A stretch of DNA of 64,000 bases, taken from Geitlerinema sp. BBD 1991-9 (GTDB taxonomy: Bacteria; Cyanobacteriota; Cyanobacteriia; Cyanobacteriales; Geitlerinemataceae). The stretch's first letter is position 1, and the number at the start of each line of letters is the position of its first letter. The stretch covers positions 1 to 64,000 of the forward strand of contig LWRO01000029.1 in the NCBI GenBank assembly GCA_001657325.1, read 5' to 3'. Below the pieces are notes generated by a model. It did no database searches, was not told the DNA's origin, and saw only the letters and a list, made by a program, of their open reading frames with translations. Positions 35,670 to 44,989 of this stretch are shown here, piece after piece. The position numbers were made by a program, and so were the translations under genes.

Positions 35670-36497
35670 CTAGAGAATTTTCTCTAAACCGTATACGAGG
35701 GATTTGAGTTCGGTGACTTTGCGAACGGCTAACAGGACACCTGGCATATAGCAGGCTCGATCGGTGGTGTCGTGGCGCAGGGTATAAACTTGTCCCGGTG
35801 CGCCGAAGATAATTTCCTGGTGGGCGATCAGTCCGGGTAAGCGCACGCTGTGAATGCGGATGTTTTCGTCCCCAACGCTTCCCCGGGCCCCTTTCAGTTT
35901 TTCTTCTTCGGAGACAGCTTGCGGATTGAAGGTTTTACCCAGCTCAGCCAACATCTGGGCGGTTTTGATGGCGGTTCCCGAGGGTGCGTCGGCTTTTTGG
36001 TTGTGGTGGAGTTCGATGATTTCGACGTGATCGAAATACTTCGAGGCTTGAATGGCAGCTTGCTGCATTAAAACAACGCCGATCGAAAAGTTCGGGACGA
36101 TCAGACATCCAGTACTCGCCTTGTCCGCAAACTCGGCTAAATCTTGAATTTGTTCGGGACTCAAACCCGTCGTTCCCACGACTGGGCGAACCCCGTAAGC
36201 GATGGCAGCGCGAACGTTATCGTAAACCCCATCGGGGTGGGTGAAATCCACCATCACGCCCTGTTGCTGTTCTTGAGTCGCCATGACGAGGGTACTTTGC
36301 AAGTCGCTCAAGATTGGGACTTCGAGGGGCCCGCATCCGGCGACTTCACCTACGTCTTGTCCTGCCAAGTCCGGATTTCTGTCGATCGCCCCGAGGAGCA
36401 TCATGTCTTCGGCTTGCGCGACGGCTTTGACGACTTCGCGACCCATTTTTCCGGCCGCACCGTTCACGACAACAGGGATGGGGGATTGACTGGTCAT
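35670..36497 (-). CDS. dapB: 4-hydroxy-tetrahydrodipicolinate reductase
   Basis: Reduces the dihydrodipicolinate precursor in lysine and diaminopimelate synthesis, in the cytosol. 275 residues, full length. The nucleotide site [52 protein letters not shown], the catalytic block [20 protein letters not shown] (His-His and Lys) and the [20 protein letters not shown] block are all present. It stands alone on the minus strand with a long upstream region. Confidence 0.93.
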   Translation of the reverse strand: MTSQSPIPVVVNGAAGKMGREVVKAVAQAEDMMLLGAIDRNPDLAGQDVGEVAGCGPLEVPILSDLQSTLVMATQEQQQGVMVDFTHPDGVYDNVRAAIAYGVRPVVGTTGLSPEQIQDLAEFADKASTGCLIVPNFSIGVVLMQQAAIQASKYFDHVEIIELHHNQKADAPSGTAIKTAQMLAELGKTFNPQAVSEEEKLKGARGSVGDENIRIHSVRLPGLIAHQEIIFGAPGQVYTLRHDTTDRACYMPGVLLAVRKVTELKSLVYGLEKIL

Positions 36498-37134
36498 ACT
36501 AAGACTCGATTGAAATAACGCAATTCTCGATCGGTTGTTGTTCCAAACGTCCCGTACCGGTTTTGCATCGAGGACGAGACTGACGGATTTTCAACCTTCC
36601 GATTTTAACACTGACCCCCGCTTTGCCGTGAAGTAGGACGCGGTAAACCTGGGGAGAGCGAGGTTGACCGGGCGATGTTTTTTACAAAATCTGGATCGGT
36701 TTTGAAAGGGGAAGCAAATCGAAGTCTGAAATCTCGATCCTGGTGTGGATTTGACTCGTCCAAATCGACTTAGTCAATATTGCCCGATATTGCCGGGTCA
36801 GTCAGTTCCCCGTTGTGGCGGTTCGCAGTAGCCCGAGCTTCCCTCTCTTTTGGAGTTGCCGACCCATCGATCGTCCTGAGTGAATTTCAGCTATATTTAT
36901 TCTGGTGTCGCTAAGTCGAAATATTTTTTGAATCCTTGAATCTCGTGCAAAACAAGCAAGAGGATCGTTTTTTTTAGAAAATCGAACGCAATACAATGCA
37001 ATTCAAAACATAAAGCTTTTATAAAAAACATTTTTTTGAAAAACTCAAATCATTGTTGATGTTTTTTGGGTTATCGTCTTATTAAAATAGTTCCTCAAAA
37101 AAACAAAACAAATTACCTACTTCCTCAAAAACTC
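36498..37134. other. Long divergent promoter region
   Basis: About 640 bp between dapB (leftward) and the ABC exporter (rightward). The right half (36950-37110) is strongly AT-rich with T runs, as expected of a promoter region. I see no RNA gene or repeat. Confidence 0.4.
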
Positions 37135-38919
37135 GTGAAACAAAAACGATATCATCCCTTTCAGCGATTGTTTCAATATGCCGATCGATATCGCCTTGAA
37201 ATCTGGAAAGCGTCCGCTTGCTCTGTCCTCAATAAAATCTTCGATCTCGCACCCCCCGCTCTGATCGGACTAGCTGTCGATATCGTCGTCCAACAGGACA
37301 GCTCGTTCCTCGCAGGATGGGGAATTCAAAGTGTTTTGGCGCAACTCATCGTGTTGTCGCTGCTGAGCTTCCTCATTTGGGGGTTTGAGTCGCTCTTTGA
37401 ATACGCCTATCAGCGATTGTGGCGAAATCTAGCACAGTCAATCCAACACGACCTGCGCCTCGATGCGTATTCGCACTTGCAGGAGATGGAACTGTCGTTT
37501 TTTGAAGAACGGAGTACGGGGGAATTACTCTCCGTTCTCAACGACGATATCAACCAACTCGAGCGGTTTTTAGATGGCGGTGCAAACGAGATTTTGCAAG
37601 TTACGACGACGGTTATCGTCATTGGCGGGGCATTTTTCCTCCTCGCACCGAACGTAGCATGGTTGGCAATGTTGCCCATGCCGTTCATTTTATGGGGGTC
37701 GATCTCGTTTCAGAAACGACTGGCTCCCCGATATACAGCAGTACGCGAAGCGGTAGGTTGGTTGAACGCTCAACTGACGAACAATTTAACGGGAATTACC
37801 ACTATTAAGAGCTTTACTGCTGAGGATTACGAAATCCAACGGATCGATCGATTGAGTGATGACTATCGCAACAGCAATCGACGGGCAATTGCCTTAAGTG
37901 CTGCCTTCGTACCGTTAATTCGGATTATTATTTTGGTGGGCTTTACCGCCACGTTGCTGTTGGGTGGACTCGAAGCGGCATCGGGCAATCTGGCGGTGGG
38001 AACCTACAGCACGATGGTCTTTTTAACTCAACGGTTATTGTGGCCGTTAACGCGGTTGGGGGAAACACTAGATTTATACCAACGATCGAGTGCTTCGACG
38101 CGACGGGTTTTTAAAGTACTCGACACGCCGATTACCGTACATCCAGGAGACAAACCGCTTCCCGTAGAACGGGTGAAAGGCGAGATCGCATTGGACAACG
38201 TGACCTTTGGTTATCTCGATCGATCTCCAGTCATTGCCGATTTCTCGCTACAGGTTCCGGCGGGGAAAACCATCGCCATCGTTGGAGCGACGGGTTCGGG
38301 AAAAAGCACGATCGTCAAATTGCTGTTGCGGCTGTACGAGATTAAATCGGGGCGTATTACCCTCGACAACATCGACATTCAGCAAATTGTTTTGCAGGAT
38401 TTGCGGAGATCGATCGGTTTGGTGAGTCAAGACGTGTTTCTATTTCACGGAACCGTCGCTGAAAACATTCGCTACGGAAGTTTCGAGGCGTCAGATGAAG
38501 ATGTCGTAGCGGCGGCGGCGATCGCAGAAGCCCATCAATTTATTTCCGAGTTACCCCAAGGATACGATACGGTGATTGGCGAACGGGGTCAGAAGCTTTC
38601 TGGGGGACAGCGCCAACGCTTAGCGATTGCGCGAGCGGTGTTGAAAGATCCGCCGATTTTGATTTTAGACGAGGCAACTTCAGCAGTAGACAACGAAACC
38701 GAGGCGGCGATTCAGCGATCGCTCGATCGAATTACGCAACATCGCACCACCATCGCCATCGCCCACCGCCTGAGTACCATTCGCAACGCCGACTGTATCT
38801 ACGTGATGGACAAAGGTTATATCGTCGAACGGGGATCTCACGAAGCATTGTTGGAACGTCAGGGAATTTACACGGGATTGTGGCGAGTACAGATGGGCGA
38901 GCCGTACCGTGAAGCGTGA
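37135..38919 (+). CDS. ABC exporter (half-transporter, membrane domain fused to ATPase)
   Basis: A type-IV ABC exporter of about 594 residues. The membrane domain (about 15-320) has six predicted helices and the intracellular loop FFEERSTGELLSVLNDDINQ. The nucleotide-binding domain (about 345-590) has Walker A VGATGSGKST, Q-loop SQDVFLF, signature LSGGQRQRLAIARAVL, Walker B ILILDEATSAVD and switch IAHRLST; all are intact. It should work as a dimer; the substrate is unknown (lipid, peptide or drug). I prefer GTG 37135 because KQKRYHPFQRLFQYADRYRL begins the homologous region; a TTG at 37066 would add 23 residues. Confidence 0.9.
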   Translation: MKQKRYHPFQRLFQYADRYRLEIWKASACSVLNKIFDLAPPALIGLAVDIVVQQDSSFLAGWGIQSVLAQLIVLSLLSFLIWGFESLFEYAYQRLWRNLAQSIQHDLRLDAYSHLQEMELSFFEERSTGELLSVLNDDINQLERFLDGGANEILQVTTTVIVIGGAFFLLAPNVAWLAMLPMPFILWGSISFQKRLAPRYTAVREAVGWLNAQLTNNLTGITTIKSFTAEDYEIQRIDRLSDDYRNSNRRAIALSAAFVPLIRIIILVGFTATLLLGGLEAASGNLAVGTYSTMVFLTQRLLWPLTRLGETLDLYQRSSASTRRVFKVLDTPITVHPGDKPLPVERVKGEIALDNVTFGYLDRSPVIADFSLQVPAGKTIAIVGATGSGKSTIVKLLLRLYEIKSGRITLDNIDIQQIVLQDLRRSIGLVSQDVFLFHGTVAENIRYGSFEASDEDVVAAAAIAEAHQFISELPQGYDTVIGERGQKLSGGQRQRLAIARAVLKDPPILILDEATSAVDNETEAAIQRSLDRITQHRTTIAIAHRLSTIRNADCIYVMDKGYIVERGSHEALLERQGIYTGLWRVQMGEPYREA

Positions 38920-38933
38920 AACGGAAAGAATTG

Positions 38934-38966
38934 CTCTCGTTCCCAGACTTCACCTGGGAACGAGAG
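38934..38966. terminator. Hairpin between convergent genes
   Basis: Arms CTCTCGTTCCCA (38934-38945) and TGGGAACGAGAG (38955-38966) with a 9-base loop, no clear T run. It shares arms with the hairpin at 18359-18388, so it is probably a dispersed palindrome placed between convergent ends. Confidence 0.5.
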
Positions 38967-39000
38967 AACCCGAGCAACCCGCGAGAAACCAAAGAACTGC

Positions 39001-39906
39001 TTAACGAGCAGACGACTCAGTTTGCAAATCGTCGATCAGACGTTGCAAGTCACTGACATTGGCGTGAAAGACATCTTTGCAAAATTCGCAGGTGGCTTCT
39101 GCACCGCCGTCTTTTTCAATCATGTCTTGCAATTCTTCAGTCCCCAGGAGTTTCAAAGCACCGAGGAGGCGTTCCCAGGAACAGCCGCAGTGAAAGCGCA
39201 ACATCTGCACGCCGGGAAGAAGTTGTAAGCCGAGATCGCCGAGGAGACTTTCAAAGATAGCTGGAAGGGTATGCTTCTCTTTGAGGAGCGGTGTGAAACC
39301 CGACAAGCCAGCGATGCGGGATTCGAGGGTGCTGACGAGAGCTTCATCGCGAGCCGCTTTGGGTAGAACTTGCAACAACAGTCCTCCGGCTGCGGTTACG
39401 CCTTCCGAACCGACGAAAACACCCAAAACGAGAGCAGATGGGGTTTGTTCGGAGTTGACGAGGTAGTGCGTTACATCGTCGCCGATTTCGCCAGAGACGA
39501 GTTCGACGGTACTGGAGTAGGGATAGCCGTAGCCCACATCGCGGACGACGTAAAGGAAGCCGTTGGAACCGACTGCACCCCCCACGTCGAGTTTCCCGAT
39601 CGAGTTGGGAGGGAGTTCGATGGTGGGGTTGTGGACGTAGCCGCGAACGCTTCCATCCAAGCCAGCATCGACGAGAATTCCGCCGAGGGGGCCGTCGCCA
39701 CGGACGCGAAGGTTGACGCGGGAACCGGGTTTTTTCATGCTGGAAGCGAGGAGGAGTCCAGCACTCATGGTACGTCCGAGGGCGGCGGTGGCGACGTAGG
39801 AAAGATTGTGGCGTTGTCGAGCATCTTCAGTGAGTCGCGTGGTAATCGCGCCAACACATCGGATGCCACCGTCCGCTGCTGTTGCGCGTATGAGCTGGTC
39901 TGCCAT
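39001..39906 (-). CDS. hslO: Redox-regulated chaperone Hsp33
   Basis: An oxidation-activated holdase that protects unfolding proteins under oxidative stress. About 301 residues from MADQLIRATAADGG, which I take as the start; an in-frame ATG 10 codons upstream is weaker. The substrate-binding core has GRTMSAGLLLASSMKKPGSR and the C-terminal redox switch is CGC ... CEFC, the CxC-x(n)-CxxC zinc site at about residues 239-272. It is convergent with the ABC exporter. Confidence 0.92.
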   Translation of the reverse strand: MADQLIRATAADGGIRCVGAITTRLTEDARQRHNLSYVATAALGRTMSAGLLLASSMKKPGSRVNLRVRGDGPLGGILVDAGLDGSVRGYVHNPTIELPPNSIGKLDVGGAVGSNGFLYVVRDVGYGYPYSSTVELVSGEIGDDVTHYLVNSEQTPSALVLGVFVGSEGVTAAGGLLLQVLPKAARDEALVSTLESRIAGLSGFTPLLKEKHTLPAIFESLLGDLGLQLLPGVQMLRFHCGCSWERLLGALKLLGTEELQDMIEKDGGAEATCEFCKDVFHANVSDLQRLIDDLQTESSAR

Positions 39907-40048
39907 GAAGTCTTGTGGGTTTAGGGATCGTCTCAACTTTACTTATTGTAACGATCGAGCGCTGTTGGGGATCGGAGGAACGACCTAGCGATCGCGTGCG
40001 GAAATTCGTCATAATACTGGCGTGCGCTTGCTGGGGAAAGTCGGAAGT

Positions 40049-40444
40049 ATGCTGGGAACGTTTCAAGCGAGTCATCTGCGAATTGAAGTTGACGCGCCTG
40101 CGAAGTCGATCGGGCGGTGTTTGTTGTATCCGATCGAGTTACAGAAGTGGCTACCGCAGCAGTTATCACCGGGTTTACCGGAGAAGTTGTCGGAAGGGTT
40201 GACGTTTACGAGTTCGATCGGGTTCGTTTCGATCGAGCATCACGTCGAAGTGGCCAGCGATCGATGTTTGCGAATGTTACTCAGTCAAGGAATTGACGGG
40301 TTTCACGAGTGGTATTGGGGCGATGGTTGGGTGCAGTCGCGCTTGGAAGGGGTGTCGCTGTTACCGTTGAATTTGGGACAGACGTTCAGTTTGTGGCGAT
40401 TCAAGGAGTTTTTGGCAACGTTGCACGTATCGGATACCCCATAA
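40049..40444 (+). CDS. Conserved cyanobacterial SRPBCC-like protein
   Basis: A 131-residue protein starting MLGTFQASHLRIEVDAPAKS. An N-terminal strand followed by a helix, curved sheet (LTFTSSIGFVSIEHHVEVAS) and a long C-terminal helix (SLWRFKEFLATLHV) fit the SRPBCC (START/Bet v1) fold seen in similar short cyanobacterial proteins. The ligand is unknown. ATG 40049 fits better than an in-frame TTG/GTG nine codons upstream. It is divergent from hslO with 142 bp between. Confidence 0.6.
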   Translation: MLGTFQASHLRIEVDAPAKSIGRCLLYPIELQKWLPQQLSPGLPEKLSEGLTFTSSIGFVSIEHHVEVASDRCLRMLLSQGIDGFHEWYWGDGWVQSRLEGVSLLPLNLGQTFSLWRFKEFLATLHVSDTP

Positions 40445-40492
40445 ATATCCGGATCTCTTGACCAATTGAGCGACAATAAAGGTATCTGGTTC

Positions 40493-40535
40493 GCTCCACC
40501 CGGTTTTCTCCTTCAGGCTTTGGGTGGAGCTTTTA
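40493..40535 (+). terminator. Intrinsic terminator after the SRPBCC-like gene
   Basis: Arms GCTCCACCC (40493-40501) and GGGTGGAGC (40522-40530), followed by TTTTA. Confidence 0.7.
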
Positions 40536-40634
40536 TCGAGTCCCGATCGTCTTTCATCGATCCGATCTTCACAAGCTGGCCGTCTCTACTACTCGATCGA
40601 AAACGCTTTTTGTGAAAATTGCGCAAAAGACCGA

Positions 40635-40673
40635 CGGTTTCTAGATTCCGGATTGCCCGGAATCTAGAAACCG
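40635..40673. repeat. Perfect 17-bp inverted repeat, non-coding
   Basis: Arms CGGTTTCTAGATTCCGG (40635-40651) and its exact complement (40657-40673), with a 5-base loop, followed by CCAACCTTTTTAAC. It can act as a rightward terminator but lies 100 bp beyond an existing one. Confidence 0.6.
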
Positions 40674-40732
40674 CCAACCTTTTTAACGCATTTGACTGAC
40701 ATTGCGTCGGGACGCGGCAAACAAGAACCCGA

Positions 40733-40772
40733 CGGAAGAACACAGAAAAAGTGTTTTTTCTGTGTTCTTCCG
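40733..40772. terminator. Perfect 18-bp hairpin downstream of cysC
   Basis: Arms CGGAAGAACACAGAAAAA (40733-40750) and the exact complement (40755-40772), loop GTGT. The A5/T5 stretches lie inside the stem next to the loop. It is about 47 bp after the end of cysC on the minus strand. Confidence 0.6.
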
Positions 40773-40818
40773 TATGCGTCAGATTCCTGCTTTCGAGCCG
40801 TTTTCCGAGTGCAGGGGG

Positions 40819-41355
40819 TCAATCGTCAGCGAGATAACCCATCGATTTCAGAGTATCGAGGACTTTATTGACACTTTCTTCTTCCGATTCGAGATCCGTG
40901 CGACATTCCACCGTCGGTGAGAGCGGGGGTTCGTAAGGATCGCTAACTCCCGTAAAGTTTGGAATTTCGCCCGAGCGCGCTTTTTTGTACAAGCCTTTCA
41001 CGTCTCGATCTTCACAGACTGACAGGGGGGCGTTGACAAACACTTCGGCGAAATCGCCAATTCGCGCTTTGACTTCCTCGCGAATTGCCCGATAGGGAGA
41101 AATCGCCGAGACCAAGACGATAACACCGTTGCGCGTCAACAGATGGGCGACAAAACCGATGCGACGAATGTTTTCATCCCGGTCTTCTTTGCTAAATCCG
41201 AGTCCTTTCGTCAGATTTTGACGGACGATATCCCCGTCGAGGACTTCGATTTTGCAGTCCCACGACCGCAAGCGTTCGGCAACGGCTTTACTGATTGTCG
41301 TTTTTCCCGCACCGCTCAAACCCGTAAACCAAACTGTAACACCACGTTGTTTCAT
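40819..41355 (-). CDS. cysC: Adenylyl-sulfate kinase
   Basis: Phosphorylates APS to PAPS in sulfate assimilation. 178 residues, normal length. P-loop FTGLSGAGKTTISKAVAERL, the APS-binding VLDGDIVRQNLTKGLGFSKE and DENIRRIGFVAHLL, then VLVSAISPYRAIREEVKARI and the lid segment VKGLYKKARSGEIPNFTGVS. All functional residues are present. The gene is alone; no cysD, cysN or cysH is in the window. Confidence 0.93.
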   Translation of the reverse strand: MKQRGVTVWFTGLSGAGKTTISKAVAERLRSWDCKIEVLDGDIVRQNLTKGLGFSKEDRDENIRRIGFVAHLLTRNGVIVLVSAISPYRAIREEVKARIGDFAEVFVNAPLSVCEDRDVKGLYKKARSGEIPNFTGVSDPYEPPLSPTVECRTDLESEEESVNKVLDTLKSMGYLADD

Positions 41356-41597
41356 TGTTGTCGTTCCTTACATCGAGTTAGCGTTCGCGTTCGATCGAAT
41401 CGATCGACTTCAATCTGTTTCACGCGCCCGTCGCGAATTGTACTCGGGAGCGGACGAGATGTCGAGTCGATCGAAGTTTTCGACAACCGCTTCACTTCCC
41501 GCTTAACTCTTTAGTTACACAGCAATCTTAAAAGGGTCGATCGAGATTTAAACAAATTCTAAAACCCGAGTGTCTTCGTATTCGATCGAATCTGTTT

Positions 41598-42170
41598 TTA
41601 GGAGGTGGTTTCAGATTGAGGAGACGATCCCGACGGACGAGGTTTACGACGTTCCGAGCGCCTCCCGCGTTCGAGTTCGCGCGCAATATCGAGAATGGTA
41701 ATGGCAAACTGACGATATTCGTAAGGAGACTTCGTAAAAAACACAATAATCGTATTGCGAGGACTGGAAATAACGAGATACTTATATTTCACCCAAAAAT
41801 ATAACAAGGCAAAAATAATCGAACCCAAGCAAAACCCCCAAGAAAACGCTTTATACTTGAGCGGATCGACCAATAACAGAACGATGCCAACGAGAAACAA
41901 GATTAAGCCAACAATCAACAAAACACCGATCGAGCTTTGGTAAATACCGACTCGATCGATAGACCGAATGCGCGTAAACGTTTCCCGTCGCTCCGAACCG
42001 ATTTGAGCTTGTTCGTGGAGCGTATCCTTTTCAATGCGAACGGTCGTCTTACCACCGAAATTCGGAACGATCGTTCCCCGTACCAACTGTCCGGGGGCAC
42101 CTTTGACTTCGAGAAACCGTTTCGGATTGTTCATCAAGGCCGAAATTTGCGTGTTTTCCGAGGAATTCAC
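41598..42170 (-). CDS. Hypothetical two-helix membrane protein
   Basis: A 190-residue protein: a soluble N-terminal part (about 1-75), then two hydrophobic helices (SIGVLLIVGLILFLVGIVLL and AFSWGFCLGSIIFALLYFWV at about 80-125), then a short beta segment (YKYLVISSPRNTIIVFFTKS) and a basic Ser/Pro-rich tail. This layout resembles bacterial PH-domain or photosystem-assembly membrane proteins, but I cannot assign a family. It is divergent from the coiled-coil gene at 42385. Confidence 0.6.
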   Translation of the reverse strand: MNSSENTQISALMNNPKRFLEVKGAPGQLVRGTIVPNFGGKTTVRIEKDTLHEQAQIGSERRETFTRIRSIDRVGIYQSSIGVLLIVGLILFLVGIVLLLVDPLKYKAFSWGFCLGSIIFALLYFWVKYKYLVISSPRNTIIVFFTKSPYEYRQFAITILDIARELERGRRSERRKPRPSGSSPQSETTS

Positions 42171-42384
42171 GATGCACTCACTCCTGATGGCAAACGACCG
42201 TTGCCCCTTAAAGGCGCGTTTTTGCTTTCATTTTGACTGTGGAGTTTCGAGATTGCAGCGATTGCTGACAAAAATTAATAATTGGGCGAATTCGGGTATC
42301 TCCAGGTATCGACCAATGAGATACTGGGGCATACTGGAAGTAGTTTCCCCAATCAGTCAGTCGTTTCTCCGCCCAGTATTTGTA

Positions 42385-43716
42385 ATGAGTCGCCTCAACG
42401 ATCGAGCTTACCAAATCTTACGCAAAGCGCTGAACAAAAAACCCTGTCGCGATGCAGCCGATCGCGTTCGTCAAAATATCGTTGCCAAGCGGTTAGAAAA
42501 GATGAATCTGTCGTTCGGGGCATACGCCACTTACGACGAAATCAAAAACGCTGTCACAGATATTTATCCCGATTTTGACAAGAAGGCTTTAAAACAGGCC
42601 AGCCAGGTCAACCATCCCCCCGGCCTGCTCTCAGCTTTGAAATGGGCGATGTTATTAGCCGTCGGTGGTGTAGGTTTTATTTATATTGCCAATCTGCCCT
42701 ATCCGATGATTCGCCGCCCCGTTGCCAAAGCGGCTCCTCTTCTGCTGCTTCCGAGTTTCATGCAGATGGATTACAGCTATCGGGAAGCGATCGCCCTCAC
42801 CGAACAAGCCGACCAACTCGTCAATCAAGCCACCAGTGCAGCGGATTTAGAGTTGGGAACCGAAAAGGTCACGAAAGCACAGCGCCATCTCGATAAACTC
42901 CCCGTCTGGTTTCTGGATTACTATCCCAAGGCGTACTGCACCTTTTTTAGCTGTACCTGGCGCTTCACTTACGACGAATTTAAAGCGGCACGGCAACAAG
43001 TGGCGCGAATGGAGGCCAAACTCTTTCAGGAAAACAACGCTCAGACGGCCTTGAACGAAGCGTTAAGTGCTTTGGAAGCTGCGAAGCAAGGACATCAGCA
43101 AGCGACGACTGCCAACGAGAAATCGACCGCAATCGCTCAATGGCAAGCGGCGATCGATCGATTAAACCAGGTTCCTGCAAACACCCTCGCCCAACGGTCT
43201 GCACAAATACAACTGGAAGCGGCACAGCGGGATTTTCAAGCGGTGGTGGGAACGACGGCAGGGAGTCAGCGCACGGGAAGCTTACTGGACGGGGCGAAAG
43301 CCTTTGCTTTGCAAGCGGCGCAGTTGTCGCAGAATCCCCCCCATAACGCAGCAACTTGGGAGCAGGTGGTTCAATTGTGGGACGAGTCCATCTCTCGGTT
43401 GGAAAACATCAGTGTTGACAATCCCGGTTATGCGGAAGCTCAGATGAAACTGGCAGAGTATCGATCGAATTTGGCACAGGCTCGCATTCGCTTGGCCAAC
43501 GAGCGCAATTCGGCCGAAGCACTCGATCGAGCTAAAGGTTTGGTTTCGGAATGGCAATCTCTGGCAGCTGCCAATCCGCGCGATCCTCGCTTGGTCAGTT
43601 TAATTCAAAATATTCTCAATCAACTCGATAAAGTCGAACCCGGTACGACGGCGACAGCGGAGGCAGAACGAATTAAACAGTCGGCAAATCAGGCGTTCGC
43701 TCGGCTGAAACGATAG
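42385..43716 (+). CDS. Hypothetical membrane-anchored helical-repeat protein
   Basis: A 443-residue protein from MSRLNDRAYQILRKALNKKP (ATG 42385, which I prefer because the 117 upstream codons overlap the divergent neighbour). One membrane helix lies at about 88-106 (LLSALKWAMLLAVGGVGFIY). The C-terminal two thirds are Ala/Gln-rich helices with repeating motifs such as LNEALSALEAAKQGHQQATT and ALDRAKGLVSEWQSLAAANP, about every 40-50 residues, as in extended periplasmic helical-hairpin proteins. No enzymatic signature. It could bridge the membrane and envelope, which is inference. Confidence 0.65.
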   Translation: MSRLNDRAYQILRKALNKKPCRDAADRVRQNIVAKRLEKMNLSFGAYATYDEIKNAVTDIYPDFDKKALKQASQVNHPPGLLSALKWAMLLAVGGVGFIYIANLPYPMIRRPVAKAAPLLLLPSFMQMDYSYREAIALTEQADQLVNQATSAADLELGTEKVTKAQRHLDKLPVWFLDYYPKAYCTFFSCTWRFTYDEFKAARQQVARMEAKLFQENNAQTALNEALSALEAAKQGHQQATTANEKSTAIAQWQAAIDRLNQVPANTLAQRSAQIQLEAAQRDFQAVVGTTAGSQRTGSLLDGAKAFALQAAQLSQNPPHNAATWEQVVQLWDESISRLENISVDNPGYAEAQMKLAEYRSNLAQARIRLANERNSAEALDRAKGLVSEWQSLAAANPRDPRLVSLIQNILNQLDKVEPGTTATAEAERIKQSANQAFARLKR

Positions 43717-43863
43717 CTTCAGGTGCTGTTGAGGTTGAGCGCAATTTAGATAGGACACAGCGATCCGAAGTTTTTACTCGCGATCGGCGGGTTCTGATAT
43801 CGATCGGTTCGGATTGTCATCGTTTTTTGAGATTCCTTCAACCCCAGTAGCCGCGCTATATCA

Positions 43864-44172
43864 CTATCGGAGATTAAGATGATGCAGTTGAAATTCGACT
43901 AATTCGAGGTATTCTTTATCGTTTAAGGCTTCGGCAGTTAAAAGACCTCGATCGATGGCTGCACGAACGATATCTTCTGCCTCCACTTGTCGATTTTCAA
44001 TATGAGAGACTAACTGGCCGTGGCTGGCGATGCCCTGTTCGGAGAAGTAGCCCTGATAAGCCATGGTTGCTAGTTGGAAGGGATCGAGCGGGTTCGTCCT
44101 CGATCGAGCGACTGGCGTGGCAACGTTTGAAACCAGACAGATAGAAAATAGTGCGATAGCAAAGCGTTTCAT
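43864..44172 (-). CDS. Small hypothetical secreted protein
   Basis: A 102-residue protein with a clear signal peptide (MKRFAIALFSICLVSNVATP, cleavage near VAR or RSR) and an alpha-helical mature part: DPFQLATMAYQGYFSEQGIA, QVEAEDIVRAAIDRGLLTAE. Similar short exported proteins with the 'AYQGYF...QGIPSY..L' pattern are known in cyanobacteria without a function. GGAGATTTTGACATG precedes the start. Confidence 0.65.
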   Translation of the reverse strand: MKRFAIALFSICLVSNVATPVARSRTNPLDPFQLATMAYQGYFSEQGIASHGQLVSHIENRQVEAEDIVRAAIDRGLLTAEALNDKEYLELVEFQLHHLNLR

Positions 44173-44584
44173 GTCAAAATCTCCTGAGTTAGATAAAGTG
44201 TTTCGTTAATCCCGTTGTTTTGATTATGCTAACTCGCCGCAGGTTTTACAAACCTGTATTTCTACCTGCTGTAAATCGTTAGATTTTGACGACTTGGGCA
44301 TTCGAGCAAAACACCCGCAAAATGTTTGATATTGCCGAAAATTAGCCAAGCTCGCGTGACAGATGATGTAAAAAGTTGTTTTCAGTTTTCAATAAAGCTG
44401 TTTATGACTACACTTTTATAAAGCTTTCGATTGATTCGATCGAAATGTATTTAGTTATCCCGAACGATCTATAAAACAAAATCTGTAAAGTGAAATTCTC
44501 CAAGCTTCTCAAATACCTCACGACAAGAGGAAAGCCAGCAAATTATTCTCACGCACCACTTAGGGCTGGCTGACAAAGTACATT
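44173..44584. other. Gene-free stretch
   Basis: About 410 AT-rich bases upstream of the small secreted protein gene and of an exoprotein stump. No gene, RNA or repeat stands out. Confidence 0.4.
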
Positions 44585-44862
44585 TCCTCTCTGCTTGTGG
44601 GGTGGCAGTGGAGAACACGCTTATCGTAACGGAGAGCGGGGGGTTGCCACCCGATCCCATGGAAGTCTTGAGGAGTCAGTCTATTTGGAGCGATATGCGA
44701 CTGTCGGAGATTCTCGAACCCAATCGAGCGATCGAACGTCTACCGAACGAGGCAGAAGACCAGGAAGAAAGCTTTGAGCCTCCGTCTCTCGTGGAAGCGA
44801 CGGGTTGGCAGCATCACGAGGAACGAGTTAGCAATCGTTGGTTCGATCCCACTTGTCGTTAG
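44585..44862 (+). pseudogene. Haemagglutinin-family exoprotein, C-terminal remnant
   Basis: The frame reads SACGVAVENTLIVTESGGLP, SIWSDMRLSEILEPN and LVEATGWQHHEERVSNRWFD then PTCR and TAG. This aligns with the C-terminus of the gene ending at 8416 (STCAIAEENTFIVTGNGGLP ... LVEATGWQRHENG ... RPVCRD). The beta-helix and TPS domain are absent. A decayed copy of repeat R follows. It is a third paralogue reduced to its tail. Confidence 0.72.
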
Positions 44863-44867
44863 CCAAC

Positions 44868-44895
44868 ACCCTGCTAGGGATATTAGCAGCCTCAA
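44868..44895 (+). repeat. Dispersed repeat copy R5 (decayed)
   Basis: CACCCTGCTAGGGATATTAG and the following GCAGCCTC match the start of repeats R2 and R3 and sit just after an exoprotein stop, as those do. The terminator half is not recognisable. Confidence 0.45.
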
Positions 44896-44989
44896 ACTGA
44901 AGTTCGAGATCGATCGCTCGATCGAAATGCTCGTTCTACAATAAGGGAAAATTCAATTCTTCAAGGGCAATGGCACAGCCCGAGAAACC

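Noticed and set aside
42034-42384. N-terminal extension of the coiled-coil protein gene
   Set aside because: The 117 extra codons lie on the opposite strand of the divergent membrane-protein gene; the ATG at 42385 starts the homogeneous part.
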